A stretch of DNA of 64,000 nt from Hexactinellida sp. DTS-2022 (Eukaryota > Porifera > Hexactinellida), in NCBI GenBank assembly GCA_028753945.1, contig JAPNXP010000012.1:1674001-1738000 (forward strand). The letters are read 5' to 3'. Below the pieces are notes generated by a model. It made no database searches. It worked only from the letters and a program-made list of their open reading frames with translations, and had not been told where the DNA came from. A program made the position numbers and the translations under genes. This document shows positions 1 through 10,284 of the stretch, one piece after another (within the stretch, counting starts at the first letter, position 1; the number at the start of each line of letters is the position of its first letter).

Positions 1-457
1 GGGTAGGAATGTACATATACGATCTCTTCAATAAAAACAAAATAATATCCGTTTCAATCTAATATTCTTTCAATCAATTCGAAACGAAAATATGAATATT
101 TGGTATTTTCGTTTCAGCCCTACTAATATCAAACTTTTAAAAATTGATACATTAGATGTACTTTTAGTTAATATTTTGCACGATCATGTTCATAAGATAA
201 TAATACAATATTCTCGGACGGACGGAGTGTAAAGTAGGGACGGACGAAGATTATAAACCAATTATATATTTTATATGGCCTTATACTTACTTTTCATTTA
301 GTATTCTTTACTTAGTTTGCTAAGTTTCAGCTAATTGTCATTTAATTTAAAACTCAATATGCAGAATCACATCGGCTGTATTTATGATTTTAATATTGTT
401 GAAAGACAATCTTTATTTGCAAAACTTTCATTCGATCAATTTACAACTTTCGGAATG
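1..457. other. AT-rich stretch without recognisable gene
   Basis: I see no reading frame, RNA gene or repeat I can identify here. It is AT-rich intergenic sequence to the left of the first mobile element. Confidence 0.4.
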
Positions 458-1825
458 GGAAGGAACGTCGCCACTGGGGCATAGAGGGCAATGCCCCCCC
501 CGGTAAAACAATTTGTAACTATTTCATTGCTCTGATCCATTAATGCTATAAATTCAATTCAATGAATTCACACTTGCCAATCATTTGAGTCATATCCCTG
601 TACGAGGCTCCAATTTTTCACTGTACATTGGTCAAGATCCATGGACATTGGACACCCCAAATCTTTTTCTAGCTCGCTGCTCTCGCTCGTCTAAGAAGTA
701 AATTTAAACTTATACAGACACAAATTACACTTACCAAAGCAATGTATTATGTGTGTCAAGATATACGATCATGTTATTTATTAATATTGAATTTGACATA
801 ATCCAAAATAATCATTTAGCATCCGGAGATAATATTTAATTATATAGACTAGGGGCGTAGGAGTAGGCCCGGCGCAAGCCGGACCAATAATTTCATGATG
901 AATTTTACAAAAGCTATAATGTTTAGTCGGATAGTATTTAAATTCATTTTGATAATATAATCATGGTTAATCTCCATATTTTTGTAATATAATATTAGTG
1001 TTGATTGCTACGTATAATCTAAGATTTGCATTTGACTAATTAACAGTGGAATTATTATCTTCATTTCACCAGATAATAGTAGTAATGGCGCATAAATATT
1101 TATACTTTGTGCATATCATGCATCCGAAATTCATTTTTATATGTTTCTTGTTCTCCAAGCATGAAGTGGAGAAACCCGCCGGACCAATCGGTAATAGGTT
1201 CCTACGCCCCTGTAGACTGTACAGGGAATTCCTATACGCTTGAATAGGGATTGTTAATTTACACAAAACAAACTGCTATATTTTGAAGGTGTAGGCATTT
1301 TTAGGTATTATTCGACAGACAATCAAAAAAATTTCCAAACTAGCAAGCAGATACAAATTTAATACATCCCTGAGCGCCTGGACAGAACAAACAAAATGGT
1401 TGAAATCCCTATAGTGTACAGAAATCCCTATACGGTTGCCAGGAATAGACTGTTAGTAATCTAGTTTCACCTTTTAGGATATTCCTATTTATTTGGAAAT
1501 TTTGGTTCTAACTTCCAATCAACTGTTTTACAAACCCAATACACCTTTTACTTTAGAACTTTTACCTGTCAAAATTGACTTTTACCTATCATTATAGCTA
1601 GTAGATATTCTGTAGTATATGCTAGGATTGCAAAATTCTTGTTACTGTATTTGATTTTGTAGGTTACTTTTCATAGTTTAGAAAACATTAAACTAGAAAG
1701 TTTCACCTCAATTGCCTAGTTTTGGTAACATCAACTGTTAGATCTAACACCAATAGAATGTTTCTCCCCCCTGGAAATTTATATGCCCCCCCCCCATAGA
1801 TTAAAAATCCTGGCGACATCCCTGT
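458..1825. mobile_element. Candidate TIR DNA transposon, 5-bp TSD GAATG
   Basis: The left edge (GTCGCCACTGGGGCATAGA followed by a C-run) and the right edge read as reverse complement (GTCGCCAGG then TCTATGG and a G-run) are imperfect inverted repeats. GAATG sits directly outside both edges (453-457 and 1826-1830). There is no convincing reading frame, so it would be non-autonomous. A second element (850-1212) is nested in it. The TIR match is weak, so the outer borders are tentative. Confidence 0.35.
850..1212. mobile_element. MITE with GGGGCGTAGG ends, 5-bp TSD TAGAC
   Basis: The left end reads TAGGGGCGTAGGAG and the right end, reverse complemented, reads CAGGGGCGTAGGAACC. TAGAC lies directly outside both ends (845-849, 1213-1217). 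The inner flanks share a GCCGGACCAAT motif in both halves. At 363 bp with no coding capacity it is a non-autonomous element. A relative with the same style of end and a 5-bp TSD is at 20867-21012. hAT-type elements usually make 8-bp TSDs, so the 5-bp TSD suggests a different clade. Confidence 0.65.
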
Positions 1826-1990
1826 GAATGACACTTTCACTTTTAATAATTGAAGCTGAAACAACTCAGAGAGTCTAACCGACTAACCCAGGAATGAATC
1901 TTTCCATATAGACTGATCGTTATGTTTTCATGCAACTAGTACACGTGTGATGACGGGCTGACAGGAGTGCACTAGAGGGGTCCTAGTAGT

Positions 1991-2040
1991 GTGGTCGAGG
2001 GTTACCCTCCTGATGAGTCCTTGTGATAGGACGAAACCAC
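1991..2040 (+). ncRNA. Hammerhead self-cleaving ribozyme
   Basis: All conserved core positions are present in order. Stem III strand GUGGU (1991-1995) pairs with ACCAC (2036-2040). The cleavage triplet GUC ends at C1996. Stem I is GAGGG (1997-2001), loop UUA, CCCUC (2005-2009). The core CUGAUGA is at 2010-2016. Stem II is GUCC (2017-2020) with GGAC (2029-2032), closed by UUGUGAUA. The core GAAA is at 2033-2036. Stem III is the open stem. Cleavage is predicted 3' of C1996. The stem I loop is only three bases, so the usual loop-loop contact may be weak. Confidence 0.88.
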
Positions 2041-2075
2041 TTCCACCACATGTAGTATCCCGGTGGGTGTGAGAT

Positions 2076-2150
2076 ACATTTACGGTGTCTCATGCTCACC
2101 ACATCTACGGTGTCTCATGCTCACCACATCTACGGTGTCTCATGCTCACC
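2076..2150 (+). repeat. 25-bp tandem repeat, three copies
   Basis: Three head-to-tail copies at 2076-2100, 2101-2125 and 2126-2150. The unit contains ACGGTGTCTCATGCTCACC, and copies 2 and 3 are identical. They lie just downstream of the hammerhead, inside the same TSD-flanked element. Confidence 0.9.
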
Positions 2151-2216
2151 ACACACGAAATAGTTAAGTTTTCTGAATCGATCCACTTACAAATCACTTT
2201 CTATTCCAACTAGTAC

Positions 2217-2904
2217 TACCCAAATGTAATCATTTCTATATAAGACTGAATTTACTTCGGTACTTGGCTGCATCGATCGTACCTACAGTATGTACAAATC
2301 GTTGCACCTACAGGTAATGAAGAAATATTAGGACACATGAAAAATGATTCAATGAACACTAGATAAATATCCAGGAAATATCTGATGATAATTCGAAGTT
2401 CATTGATCTTGTTGAGAAATGGCCAGGAAATATGATTCATTTATTTGGAGACAATTGGGAGTAAACCATAAAATTTCCAACAATGATTTACCAATTGTAA
2501 ATGGATTGTTTCTCGGTGACTATTTGTCCGTTACGTCCCAACTTATTGACTCTCATATGTCCAAATATAGCTGCTAGAGTAGAGGATATACAATCGTGCT
2601 TTCCTCAAGACTCGCAAAACAATTGAGTATTCCCGTTTTGAATTTGGAAGAGTCGATGGAAACAATGCATAGAACGGGAGGAACATTACAATAGGTTTCA
2701 ATGACAAAGAATGCAAGCTAGTTATAGCTACATTGAATTACATATTGTTACTCAATTTGTTAGCATTGCCCATAATATATAATGGAAAATCGATTTGTCC
2801 CAGAATCGAAGATATCCAAGAAGATATCCAAAACATATTGATCCTATGACCAGTGGACAACTAGTGCCTAGTAGTTAGGTGCTAGCGCCTAGTCATTTTT
2901 AATA
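2217..2904. other. No recognisable gene
   Basis: A short plus-strand stretch near 2480-2840 reads like decayed coding sequence with several stops. I cannot assign it to a family. Nothing else is evident. Confidence 0.3.
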
Positions 2905-3450
2905 GCTCCTATGAAGGTGTTAAATTATTTCAGAAAGGTGTTTCAGAAGGCATCGACCCTTAGACGGGTGGAAGTTTCCATTTAGTTCAGTTCATTTTAG
3001 AGATATTCAAGTTTGAGTAGAATATAATATGTAATGACTCAACATTTTTTATGTGTGTGTGTTGGGTGATCACCCAACGCCAACCAACCCATTTCGAATT
3101 ATATAATTCACAAAATTGTCAAAACAAAATTTTTTAACGACCTCAAGGTGTCAAGAGCCACTTGTATAGGTGGTACGTGCCATAAGGACCAATTGATAAA
3201 TTGAAAGTTTGTTTCTATCTTCTATAATCTCTGAGATTTATGATATTTAATTAATTAGTATAAATAATTATTTATATTATTTATATATATTATATAACAC
3301 CAATTTCAATGTCAACTTACAATTATTTTGTCATAAATTATAAATTACTGTAATTAATTTGGCTATCAAATTTCAATTCATGAGACACATATCCCGAAAA
3401 TTTTAGTTCTTAGTAAATATAACTCTGTTCTGTGGAGAGGATACGGAAGG
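2905..3450 (-). repeat. Partial type-B dispersed repeat unit
   Basis: This is part of the approximately 1.1-kb repeat that fills 21.7-30.7 kb. It has the same landmarks: GGTGTTAAATTATTTCAGAA, a GTTGGGTGATCACCCAAC hairpin, and an edge that reads CTGTTCTGTGGAGAGGATAC. It is inverted relative to the unit at 28372-29445. It runs straight into a cluster of short palindromic units, the same arrangement as at 28.0 kb. Confidence 0.6.
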
Positions 3451-3469
3451 ATAATAATAATAGCCAATG

Positions 3470-3700
3470 CAGTAAGATTAGTACTGGGCCACTATACTAT
3501 TGTATAGCCGGCACAGTAATAACCAAGGCAGTAAGATTAGAACTGGGCCACTATACTATAGTATAGGCGGCACAGTAATTATAATAATAACTACTAACCA
3601 AAGCACTAAGACCAACAATACTGGGCCACTATACTATAGTATAGTCGGCAAAGTAATAAAGGCAGTGATTTCAATACTGGGCCACTATTCTGGCCGGCTT
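3470..3700 (-). repeat. Cluster of short palindromic repeat units (about four)
   Basis: Units of about 50-60 bp built on CACTATACTATAGTATAGT, flanked on one side by CGGCACAGTAATA and on the other by AAGGCAGTAAGATTAGAACT. The 18-base core ACTATACTATAGTATAGT is a perfect palindrome. The last copy is truncated. The family recurs at 5.1, 21, 28, 29.6 and 58.4 kb. Confidence 0.75.
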
Positions 3701-4740
3701 AGCCTATACGCCAATTACGCCTGGGCGTAGGGCCCCGTACACTTGGGCCCCATAAATATCTATGTAAGTGAAGGCCGGGGGCCGTTCCGAATGGTCAGGT
3801 TCAACCTCTTCAAATATCGTGGCTCCTAACTAGATACAAGTACAAATTTAATAATAATTTTCTTTTCTTTGGCATGGTAATGCTGTGGTGGTAGGTAAAT
3901 ATAATCAATAATTGGCTCATCCTAAAGTGATCAGCGTTAGCATCTAATAAAGGTTGGGGAACAGATAAAAAGTGGAAAAATTTATACATTAGGATTCCTG
4001 AGCATGAAAATGTTGAACAAATATATTAATGAAGATTGATTATCCATTTTGGTGGTGCAACTTTTGTAATTATGATTTTTAATATCATATAATTTAACAG
4101 AATCGTCGGCTTGTTTTATTTTGAACTTGATACGAAGTTACGAACCAATCTTTACAGGCTGTCCAACCATATACCAACTCATTAGTATCTTTGATTGTAA
4201 TCAATTTGGCCTTTCCTTGCATTTTGGATCATCATTAAACTTGATAGGTCTGGAATTTGGACAATTATTAATGTGGCAAAACATAATTGTTGAAAATAAC
4301 TCTACATTGATTAGATATTTATGTGTGGCAATTCGCATATAACTACGCAGTATAATTGTATATTTTCCGAATACATTATCAGGGGCGGATCCTGGGGGGG
4401 GGGGGGGGTTAGGGGGTTGCAACCCCCCCTTTTGTGTTGAGTGGTAACTCTATCGAATTACTTTGTGAGTTTCCATTCTACCACATATATACTTGTGCTG
4501 TACCTCATGATAAGAAACACACTTACAAAGTCCACCGATTAGCTATAGGATGTATGTTTATATTGTGTATGCTCTTGTGCTACTAATTTTAACCAAACAT
4601 TAGATTCATATACGTAGTCACTTTTAGTCAGTATTCTAAGAGAAATGTCAGGAAAGACTACAGGGGTTAAAAGATCTACAAGCACGAGAGGCTACATGAC
4701 GATCAACACCATGTTCAAAAGGTTTTAATTAATAGTAGAT
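3701..4740. other. No recognisable gene; repeat debris
   Basis: It contains GC-rich scraps (CTGGGCGTAGGGCCCCGTAC near 3720) that look like MITE ends, and a single CAGGGGCGGATCC end followed by a long G-run near 4384. I find no partner end for either, and no convincing reading frame. Confidence 0.3.
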
Positions 4741-4765
4741 ATTCTACGCAATCTTTCATAAGAGG

Positions 4766-4800
4766 TATTGAAAAGTACTGAGAGCATGCTCAATAGGTAC
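4766..4800. repeat. GAGCATGCTC satellite, left of the Transib-like element
   Basis: One and a half copies of the 22-bp unit (TACTGAGAGCATGCTCAATAGG) directly abut the left TSD of the RAG1-like transposon. The array continues at 10906-10985 on the other side, so the transposon landed inside it. A larger array of the same unit is at 37350-37590. Confidence 0.8.
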
Positions 4801-4805
4801 TGAGA

Positions 4806-4823
4806 CACAGTGGGTTATTATGG
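4806..4823 (+). repeat. Left TIR of the RAG1-like element (heptamer CACAGTG)
   Basis: CACAGTGGGTTATTATGG, identical over 18 bases to the reverse complement of 10888-10905. The left TSD TGAGA is at 4801-4805. This is the transposase recognition end. I see no convincing nonamer at a 12/23 spacing. Confidence 0.92.
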
Positions 4824-6539
4824 CTATTCAGGGGAAATAGGCATTTGCGAGGCAGACAGACCTATCAAATGTATTATTTGCGTATGGGTTATCAACCCTC
4901 TACATTCAATTTACATCACTTAATTTTATGTACCGCTTCAATTTTTTGATTTAATGACGTCATCGTGACATCACATTTACAAAAATATCTATTTAGCTCT
5001 ATAATGTGTTCCTAAATACTTCGAATGCAATGCATATTATTTTCACTCTATTTAAAACATACTACTTCATGCTTTCACGATTCAATATTAACTTTCAAAT
5101 TTTTACTGTGCCGACTATACTATAGTATAGTGGCCCAGTTCTAATCTTACTGCCTTTAATATTATTATTATTATTATTATTACTGTGCCGACTATACTAT
5201 AGTATAGTGGCCCAGTATTAGAATCACTGCCTTTATTTATATTATTATTATTTCTCCGTAGCAGGTGCCCTGGCCACACCTGTATACATAGAGGGCTGAA
5301 ACTTGGCATGTAGATTCGGAGTCGACGTCTAATTTGCACCTGGGGTTACGATTTTGTATTAACAAATTTTTGACACATCTTTAACACCTTTCAAAATTTG
5401 TCTGGTCCATAACTCAAAAAATGTTTTACTAAACCCCAAAATTTTACTTCACATTTGGATTCGCCATAAAATTCTGCGTCTGATGGGAGAAGAAATTTTT
5501 CAATAAAGGGGTCAATTTCTGCCATAAATGGGGGTTGAAATTTCTTTGTTTACTGACACTTCAATTTCAGTAAAGTGTTAAATCTAATTCTATTGTTTCA
5601 ACTTGTAATAATTATATTGATTTAACTTGTTAAATCCTACTCTAGTGATTCAACTTGCGATAATTATATTGATTTAACTTATAAATTCCAGCTGGCTTCT
5701 ATTTAATTTTAGTATTACTATACAATTGATTAAATTAAATAATATAATATAAGGAATTTGTTGACTCAACTCAACCAACCATGGATAACATTGCTAAAAT
5801 AAATAACTAATAATATAATTTATTATCAATACATAATGAATGGCATTAAACTAAAGATGGTTTATGATAGAACCGTTAACATTTTACATTCCACAACAAC
5901 GACAGATAAAGTGATTATATTTATTTCGCGAGAATATTCTTGCACAATTAATGTACTGACGTAATTTATTATAATTTATTCCTTTTGTATTTTACTTATA
6001 GACGGTTCCAATTGGATTATTGGGGTTATCGAGTGCGCTGAATTCAAATATGATAGTGAAATTCGATTTAAATTAATAATAAGTGCAAATAATTGAACTT
6101 TATTTATTTTGCTGTACATAATAATGATGTTAAATTATTAATTTATTAATTAAATATTTATACTAATTAGCTAAATTTCATTAATCTCAGAGATGATACA
6201 AGATAGAAACAAACTTTCAATTTATCAATTGGTCCTTATGCCACGTACCACCTATACAAGTGAGTCTTGACACCTTGAGGTGATGATGACATCGTCAAAA
6301 AAATGTATTTTTACAATTTTGTGAATTCGATATTTAAAATGGGTTATTTGAAGTTGGGTGAAGACCCAACACTCACATAAAAAATGCTGAGTCATCAGCT
6401 ATTATATTCTACTCAAACTTGAATATCTCTAAAATGAAGTGAACTAAATGGAAACTTCCGCCACTCTAAGGGTCGATGCCTTCTGTAACACCTTTTGATA
6501 TATTTTAACACCTTCATAGTGATGATGACATAGCGAAAA

Positions 6540-6660
6540 AAAATCCAAAATTGCAGCTGTGCTGACAGCATGTCCCATTGGAGGCACTATCAATAAACCA
6601 CCACCAAAATATAGTGCCACCAAAGGAACATGCGTCGGCACAGCTGCAATTTTGGATTTT
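6540..6660. repeat. Foldback hairpin, about 120 bp
   Basis: The arms are AAAATCCAAAATTGCAGC and its complement, followed by imperfectly paired GCATGT(C/T)CC(A/T)TTGG and CCACCAAA segments around a centre near ATCAATAAACC. Seven more hairpins of the family lie at 23.5-30.8 kb, plus one at 7995-8128. Confidence 0.8.
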
Positions 6661-7994
6661 TTTTTCTCCGTAGACGGTGCCCTGGCCAGAGCTTTGGAGT
6701 TGATGGGCTAAAACTTGGCATGTAGGTGCGGTTGGACCGTCTAATTTGCACCTGGGGTTACGATTTTTGATCAACAAATTTTGGACACATTTTTGACACC
6801 TTTCAAAATTTGTCTGGTCCATAACTAAAAAGATGTTTTACTAAACCCCCAAATTTTATTTCATATTTGGATTCACCATAAAATTCTGCGTCTGATGGGA
6901 GAATAAATTTTTCAATAAAGGGGTCTATTTCTGCCATAAATGGGGGTTGAAATCTCTTTGTTTACTCACACTTCAATTTCAGTAAAGTGTTAAATCTAAT
7001 TCTATTGTTTCAACTTGTAATAATTATATTGATTTAACTTGTTAAATCCTACTCTAGTGATTCAACTTGCGATAATTATATTGATTATATTGTTAAATCC
7101 TACTCTAGTGATTCAACTTGCGATAATTATATTGATTTAACTTATAAATTCCAGCTGGCTTCTATTTAATTCTAGCATTACTATACAATGGATTAAATTA
7201 AATTAATTTATATAAGGAATTTGTTGACTTTACTCAACTCACCGTGGATAACATTGCTAAAATAAATAACTAATAATTTAATTTATTATCAATAAGTAAT
7301 GAATGGCATTAAACTAAAGATGGTTTATGATAGAACCGTTAACATTTTACATTCCACAACAACGACAGATAAAGTGATTATATTTATTTCGCGAGAATAT
7401 TCTTGCACAATTAATGTACTGACGTAATTTATTATAATTAATTCCTTTTGTATTTAACTTATAGACGGTTCCAATTGGATTATTGGGGTTATCGAGTGCG
7501 CTGAATTCAAATATGATAGTGAAATTCGATTTAAATTAATAATAAGTGCAAATAATTGAACTTTATTTATTTTGCTGTACATAATAATGGTGTTAAATTA
7601 TTAATTTATTAATTAAATATTTATACTAATTAGCTAAATTTCATTAATCTCAGAGATGATACAAGATAGAAACAAACTTTCAATTTATCAATTGGTCCTT
7701 ATGCCACGTACCACCTATACAAGTGAGTCTTGACACCTTGAGGTGATGATGACATCGTCAAAAAAATGTATTTTTACAATTTTGTGAATTAAATAATTCG
7801 CATGGGTTGGTTGGAGTTGGGTGAATACCCAATACGCACTTTAAAAATGCTGAGTCATCACAGATTATATTCTACTGAAAACTGAATATCTCTCAAATGA
7901 AGTGAGCTAAATGGAAACTTGCACCACTCTAAGGGTCGTTGCCTACTGAAGCACCTTTCTGAAATAATTTAACACCTTCATAGTGATGATGACT

Positions 7995-8128
7995 AGGCGA
8001 AAAAAAATCCAAAATTGCAGCTTGTGCCGACAGCATGTTCCTTTGGAGGCACTATCAATAAATCACCACCAAAATATAGTGCCACCAAAGGAATATGCGT
8101 CGGCACAGGCTGCAATTTTGGATTTTTA
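7995..8128. repeat. Foldback hairpin, about 120 bp
   Basis: Same family as 6540-6660. It ends 24 bp from the stop codon of the RAG1-like transposase, so the 3' end of that transcript would run into this hairpin. Confidence 0.8.
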
Positions 8129-8151
8129 TTATTAATATCATAGATACTAAA

Positions 8152-10284
8152 CTAAGGAATATATTTGAAGAGCAATGAATCCAAAAGTTTGTCCTGATCC
8201 AGTGAAGCCACTTTATCTCCTTTGCACTTCTCCTTCCTGATATGCCCTATTTCTCCGCAACGTTTGCACACTAAAACTCTACGGTAACTTGAAAAGAGAG
8301 GGTCACTCTGACTAAGAAGTCTAACAAAAACATCTCTGATGTTTAAGGAAAATGAATTTTTTCTTGAAAGGTGTTCACGATAGCGCCTTATTAGCTTATT
8401 ACAAGCTTCTACAGCCTCTTCTGAATATTCTTTCAGTCCATAACCGTCATTGCAATCACGGATTAATTCTGTGGAATGAGCTAAAACCTTATGCAATGAA
8501 GGGGTAATACTTGCCCATGGGAAGGCTGTTAAAATTAGCTCGTAAGTCTGTTTGCAAAGGACATCCATTTTTTCTGTTTCTACCTCCTGGCTACTGTTAA
8601 AAACTCGTAAGATAACTGATAGATTCATTTGAATGATTGCAATCTGCTCTCTAACGTCTGCCGGAATTAGACAGAATACCCATGTGATAAAATCATTTTT
8701 ATTGGAAAAACATTGCCTAGAAATATTCCCTGTTGAAGTAGTACCGCCTTGAGGTGTTGGCTGATCTATTCGAAGGCCAGTTTTTTCAAAGAGAAATTCA
8801 GAACAAAACTTTTTCGCTGTTTCGATTGGTTTTGAAGTAGGCGACCATACTCTCCTTCCAGACTTTAAATGATAAACAAGGAGCATGAACCAATGGAAGA
8901 CACAAGTATAGCTATGTAAAGGCGACGCCGACAGTATGTTTATATCGGATAGTGGTTCATGAGTGATACCTAACCTATCAGCATGAGGAAGTGATAAATA
9001 TTCATCCGCATCCACGTAATTGAACAGTTCTTTTGCATCTGCTATGTGCCTATTAATAGGGAATCCGGCCCTGACTAATTCTAGATCTTTTAATTCGTGT
9101 TTATGTGCAGTACATAACTGACACGATGCGCCACCAGCTCCGCTTAGAATACCAGACATCTTCCCATCGAGCATACTACGGCTGATTTTAACACGAACAA
9201 CACCTTCAGGAAACTTTATTCCTTCTTGCTCAATGACTGATACTTCTGGATTAATGAAATTAGTCATAATGAATTTAACGTTCTCATAACATTCTTTCTG
9301 GGCCAATAATACAACTGGTCTTACGCCAAATGAAGAATTAGGTGAGTAGTTTTTCCATATTTGCATGTTACTCGAGTTGTGTATGGATAAAATTTTGAAT
9401 GCGAATAAGATAAAAAATTTCGAACTTGGGGTTGGATTGAGTTGGTAATGATTATAAATCTGATGACAACCAGAACCATCGAGGCCGTCAGCAATTTTTA
9501 CTGATAAAGGGAATTCAAAATCAAGGATCGGAGGTAATGTTTGAAATAGACGTAATAAACTCTGGAATAAAATCCTTCTATAAGATAGTGAGATCCCGAT
9601 AGTAACATTATGGACATTGTTTACATAGGTTAACTCGTTAACTAGAACGGCATCCTTACGATATTCAGCAAGTTTAGAATAAGATGGAAATATTATGTCC
9701 TCTGATTTACAAATTAACCGAAAAGATGTATATTTTTGCTTACCAATTTCGAGAAGATCAAGCAAGAACGTTGATTTATCTATGGACATAATTTTCGATT
9801 TATCTGCAAATGTCCCCTTTGAAATGATTTCCTTGCAGAAGTTTGCCGTGCTTACATCCTTAGTCTCGTTAGAAATAAGTTGAAGCGCTTGAGCGGCTAT
9901 GGTTTTGGCACTAACATCCTCTTTCTCAGCTATTTGACGGATTAGTTGCAATACTGGCGCTAATCTAGTTCTCAATCCCTTGAGGGTTAACTTTGATAAG
10001 TCCTTTCGTATTTCTGCTGATAAGTCAACGGTAAAGATTGCATTGTCAGCTGAAGGTATTTTCGCAGGTTGTTTAACTCTAGGAGAGTAAAACATCAACT
10101 CCTCCCAGGTGCATAAATTACTTTTCTTTACAAAGCTCTCTCTTCCCGATTTGAGATCGCGAAACTTTCGAGTAATGAAATGAAATTCGCTATCCGGCTG
10201 TTGGAATATGTTAAGTAATTCCTCAGAAGCAGCTCTGATTGATGGTTTAGAGTTTAAAAGTTTAAAAGCCTCTTTGTTATTCAT
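8152..10284 (-). CDS. Transib/RAG1-like DDE transposase
   Basis: This is an open 710-codon frame from ATG to TAG, lying between matched TIRs, so it probably encodes the enzyme that cuts and pastes the element. Two aspartates and a glutamate align with the RAG1 triad D600/D708/E962: D266 in KIADGLDG, D373 in SMLDGK, and E626 in SEEAVEACNK. The RAG1 zinc site (C727, C730, H937, H942) is matched by C388 and C391 (GGASCQLC) and H598 and H603 (SLHKVLAH), with the same spacings inside each pair. Residues 598-668 follow the RAG1/Transib C-terminus closely (HKVLAH, NKLIRRYRE, DVFVRLLSQSDP). A tail at 673-687 has CX2CX3GHX5C, like the CCGHC tail reported for ProtoRAG RAG1-like proteins. RING and other N-terminal RAG1 domains are absent. 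No intron or frameshift is visible. Exact placement within Transib versus RAG1-like is unresolved. Confidence 0.9.
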   Translation of the reverse strand: MNNKEAFKLLNSKPSIRAASEELLNIFQQPDSEFHFITRKFRDLKSGRESFVKKSNLCTWEELMFYSPRVKQPAKIPSADNAIFTVDLSAEIRKDLSKLTLKGLRTRLAPVLQLIRQIAEKEDVSAKTIAAQALQLISNETKDVSTANFCKEIISKGTFADKSKIMSIDKSTFLLDLLEIGKQKYTSFRLICKSEDIIFPSYSKLAEYRKDAVLVNELTYVNNVHNVTIGISLSYRRILFQSLLRLFQTLPPILDFEFPLSVKIADGLDGSGCHQIYNHYQLNPTPSSKFFILFAFKILSIHNSSNMQIWKNYSPNSSFGVRPVVLLAQKECYENVKFIMTNFINPEVSVIEQEGIKFPEGVVRVKISRSMLDGKMSGILSGAGGASCQLCTAHKHELKDLELVRAGFPINRHIADAKELFNYVDADEYLSLPHADRLGITHEPLSDINILSASPLHSYTCVFHWFMLLVYHLKSGRRVWSPTSKPIETAKKFCSEFLFEKTGLRIDQPTPQGGTTSTGNISRQCFSNKNDFITWVFCLIPADVREQIAIIQMNLSVILRVFNSSQEVETEKMDVLCKQTYELILTAFPWASITPSLHKVLAHSTELIRDCNDGYGLKEYSEEAVEACNKLIRRYREHLSRKNSFSLNIRDVFVRLLSQSDPLFSSYRRVLVCKRCGEIGHIRKEKCKGDKVASLDQDKLLDSLLFKYIP

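Larger units (their letters stand above)
1943..2206 (+). mobile_element. SINE-like/retrozyme-like element carrying a hammerhead ribozyme
   Basis: This 264-bp segment is flanked by perfect 10-bp direct repeats CAACTAGTAC (1933-1942 and 2207-2216), which look like a TSD. Inside are a hammerhead ribozyme (1991-2040) and three tandem copies of a 25-bp unit (2076-2150). There is no reading frame. Small non-coding retroelements with hammerheads are known (schistosome Sm-alpha, animal retrozymes, some Penelope-like termini), and this fits that type. I see no clear pol III box or poly-A tail, so the mobilising machinery is unknown. Confidence 0.6.
5105..8130. repeat. Nested block of palindromic units, two type-A repeats and two hairpins
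   Basis: It begins with two short palindromic units (5105-5240). Two head-to-tail type-A units follow (about 5250-6660 and 6660-8128). Each starts near CTCCGTAG(A/C)(A/G)GGTGCCCTGG and ends in a roughly 120-bp hairpin (6540-6660 and 7995-8128). The two copies are near-identical over long stretches, so the duplication is fairly recent. The block separates the transposase stop from the left TIR. It carries no plausible gene; frames inside the hairpins are by-products of the repeat. Confidence 0.75.

Noticed and set aside
1991..2040. A second hammerhead elsewhere in the window
   Set aside because: I looked for CTGATGAG with a following GAAAC on both strands and noticed no other candidate with paired stems.
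4384..4437. Single CAGGGGCGGATCC end with a long G-run
   Set aside because: No partner end or TSD was found, so no element could be defined.
4806..8151. Possible RAG2-like gene beside the RAG1-like transposase
   Set aside because: The space is filled by the repeat block and AT-rich sequence; no Kelch-type frame exists on either strand.
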